Of a stretch of DNA of 64,000 nt, positions 62,468 through 64,000 are shown piece after piece (within the stretch, counting starts at the first letter, position 1; each line of letters starts with the position of its first letter). The stretch spans positions 310,001 through 374,000 of the forward strand of contig NHNW01000026.1 in NCBI GenBank assembly GCA_002786025.1, given 5' to 3'. The translations under genes and the position numbers were made by a program. The notes beneath the pieces are model-generated. The model ran no database searches. It was not told the origin of the DNA and saw nothing but the letters and a program-made list of their open reading frames with translations. This DNA is from Zasmidium citrigriseum. Lineage: Eukaryota > Ascomycota > Dothideomycetes > Mycosphaerellales > Mycosphaerellaceae.

Positions 62468-64000
62468 ATGGGTTTCAACGACTGGGTGCACCGCATGAAC
62501 GCCTCTGTGGCCAAGAGCCCGGTTGGCCGCTACTTCAGGTTGCAGGGGAGTGGACATGTGAGTGAATGTTCACGAAGACTGGATAGCACGATCTGACAAT
62601 ATGGCTACAGCACAAAGAGCGCAAAGGGACCTACTTCTTCACGGAAATTCGCGCTGGTCTGGCCACGTTCTTCGCCATGGCGTACATCATTTCGGTCAAC
62701 TCCAACATCGTCAGCCAGTCTGGAGGAACCTGCGTCTGCCCGCCAGACTCTCCCGATCTTTGCGATTCCAACCCTGAGTACATGCTCTGCGTTCAGGAAA
62801 TCAACCGCGATCTCGTCACTGCCACCGCTGCCATCTCCGCTCTTACCAGCTTCTGTATGGGTCTTTTCGCCAACATGCCTATTGGTCTTGCCCCTGGAAT
62901 GGGACTGAACGCCTACTTCGCCTACAACGTTGTTGGATATCACGGCTCTGGAACTATCCCTTACCAAGTGGCTCTTACTGCTGTATTCATTGAGGGCTTC
63001 GTCTTCGTTGGACTGACTTTGCTCGGATTGCGACAATGGTTGGCCAGGGCGATCCCACATTCCATCAAGCTGGCAACTGGAGTCGGCATTGGATTGTACC
63101 TTACTCTGATCGGCTTGACCTACAGCGCAGGTATTGGCCTCGTCACTGGTGCATCGTCGACACCACTCGAGCTTGCTGGTTGTGTTCAATCCGCTATGGA
63201 TGAGACCGGTGTCTGCCCTACTTCTGCAAAGATGCGAAATCCGACTCTTTGGATCGGCATCTTCTGCGGCGGAGTTTTCACCGTCTTCCTCATGCTCTTC
63301 CGATTCAAAGGTGCCATTATCGCCGGTATCCTCCTCGTTAGCATTATTTCCTGGCCCCGTGGAACCGATGTCACCTACTTCCCATACACCGAGCTCGGCG
63401 ACTCGCTGTTCGACTTCTTCAAGCAAGTCGTGACTTTCCGTCCGATCAAGAACGTTCTTGTGGCACAAGATTGGAGCGTTGGAGAGCATGGCGGTCAATT
63501 TGCTGTGGCCTTCATTACGTTCTTGTACGTTGACATTCTGGATTGCACTGGTACTCTGTACTCCATGGCTCAGTTCTGCGGCGCCATCGATGAGAAGACT
63601 CAGGACTTTGAGGGCTCCGCCGTTGCATATCTGGTCGATGCTTTTGGTATCAGCATTGGATCACTTCTCGGCTGCCCTCCTGTCACTGCGTACATCGAAT
63701 CCGGTGCTGGTATTTCTGAGGGCGGAGGCACTGGTCTTACAGCCATGACGACAGGCCTGGCTTTCTTCATCAGCGTCTTCTTCGCCCCAATCTTTGCATC
63801 GATCCCGCCCTGGGCGACCGGCTGCACGCTTGTCATTGTTGGTGCACTCATGGCTAAGGCAGCTGCTGACATCAATTGGCGATACCTCGGCGACGCCGTT
63901 CCAGCTTTCCTCACTGTAAGTCACAAAGCCCCATGACTTCAAATTCTCTTACTAACCCGTTCCAAGATCGCCATCATGCCCTTCACCTACTCCATCGCCT
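62468..64000 (+). CDS. azgA: AzgA-type purine permease (partial, runs off right edge)
   Basis: Exons 62468-62557, 62611-63915 and 63967 to beyond 64000; the introns are 53 and 51 bases. At least 476 residues are visible. MGFNDWVHRMNASVAKSPVG is the AzgA N-terminus, then ERKGTYFFTEIRAGLATFFA and MAYIISVN (helix 1). Further landmarks are NMPIGLAPGMGLNAYFAYNV (the AzgA/NCS2 substrate motif G-x-G-x-N-A-Y-F), SLLGCPPVTAYIESGAGISEGGGTGL (transport-site loop) and VDILDCTGTLYSM. AzgA is the fungal proton-coupled high-affinity importer of adenine, guanine and hypoxanthine in the plasma membrane. The second half of the last helices lies outside the window. Confidence 0.93.

Overview
The window is from a filamentous ascomycete (Pezizomycotina; Dothideomycetes is my guess, not proven). 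The evidence is short GT-AG introns of 41-94 bases with CTAAC/CTGAC-like branch sites, Zn2Cys6 regulators, a tannase, a tyrosinase, an AzgA-type purine permease, small secreted cysteine-rich proteins, and a 10-kb block mutated in the manner of repeat-induced point mutation (RIP). I built the exon models by hand from splice consensus, reading-frame continuity and family motifs; none has been tested against transcripts.

Left third (1-32.6 kb): mostly proteins I cannot place in known families. A partial secreted protein and a 6-cysteine small secreted protein open the window. Three + strand paralogues of an apparently undescribed family (N-terminal GPxGT block, basic GRP/AT-hook-like patch, acidic tail) lie at 2.0-2.9, 15.5-16.7 and 18.0-19.4 kb. 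A ~10.4-kb RIP-saturated element (about 4.33-14.74 kb) separates the first from the other two. It keeps readable ghosts of a RecQ-like helicase (+) and a DUF6589-like protein (-) and has imperfect terminal inverted repeats. Then come a large coiled-coil protein, a truncated P450, an acidic coiled-coil protein, and a divergent pair of Met/Gln-rich prion-like proteins that both carry cysteine (Zn2Cys6-type) clusters.

Middle (32.6-48.9 kb): an AltA1-like secreted protein without a start codon, an HbpS/UPF0303-like protein, and a compact cluster of a sugar transporter, three Gfo/Idh/MocA oxidoreductases and a Zn2Cys6 regulator. These are followed by a secreted protein broken by one nonsense codon, a second Zn2Cys6 regulator with five exons, and a SLAC1/TDT-type transporter. 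The layout suggests a sugar or sugar-acid catabolic cluster with its own regulator; the substrate cannot be read from sequence.

Right (50-64 kb): conserved housekeeping genes (proteasome subunit RPN5, cytochrome oxidase assembly factor SURF1), secreted tannase/feruloyl esterase and tyrosinase, a GNAT acetyltransferase, a SnoaL-like protein and, running off the right edge, an AzgA-type purine permease.
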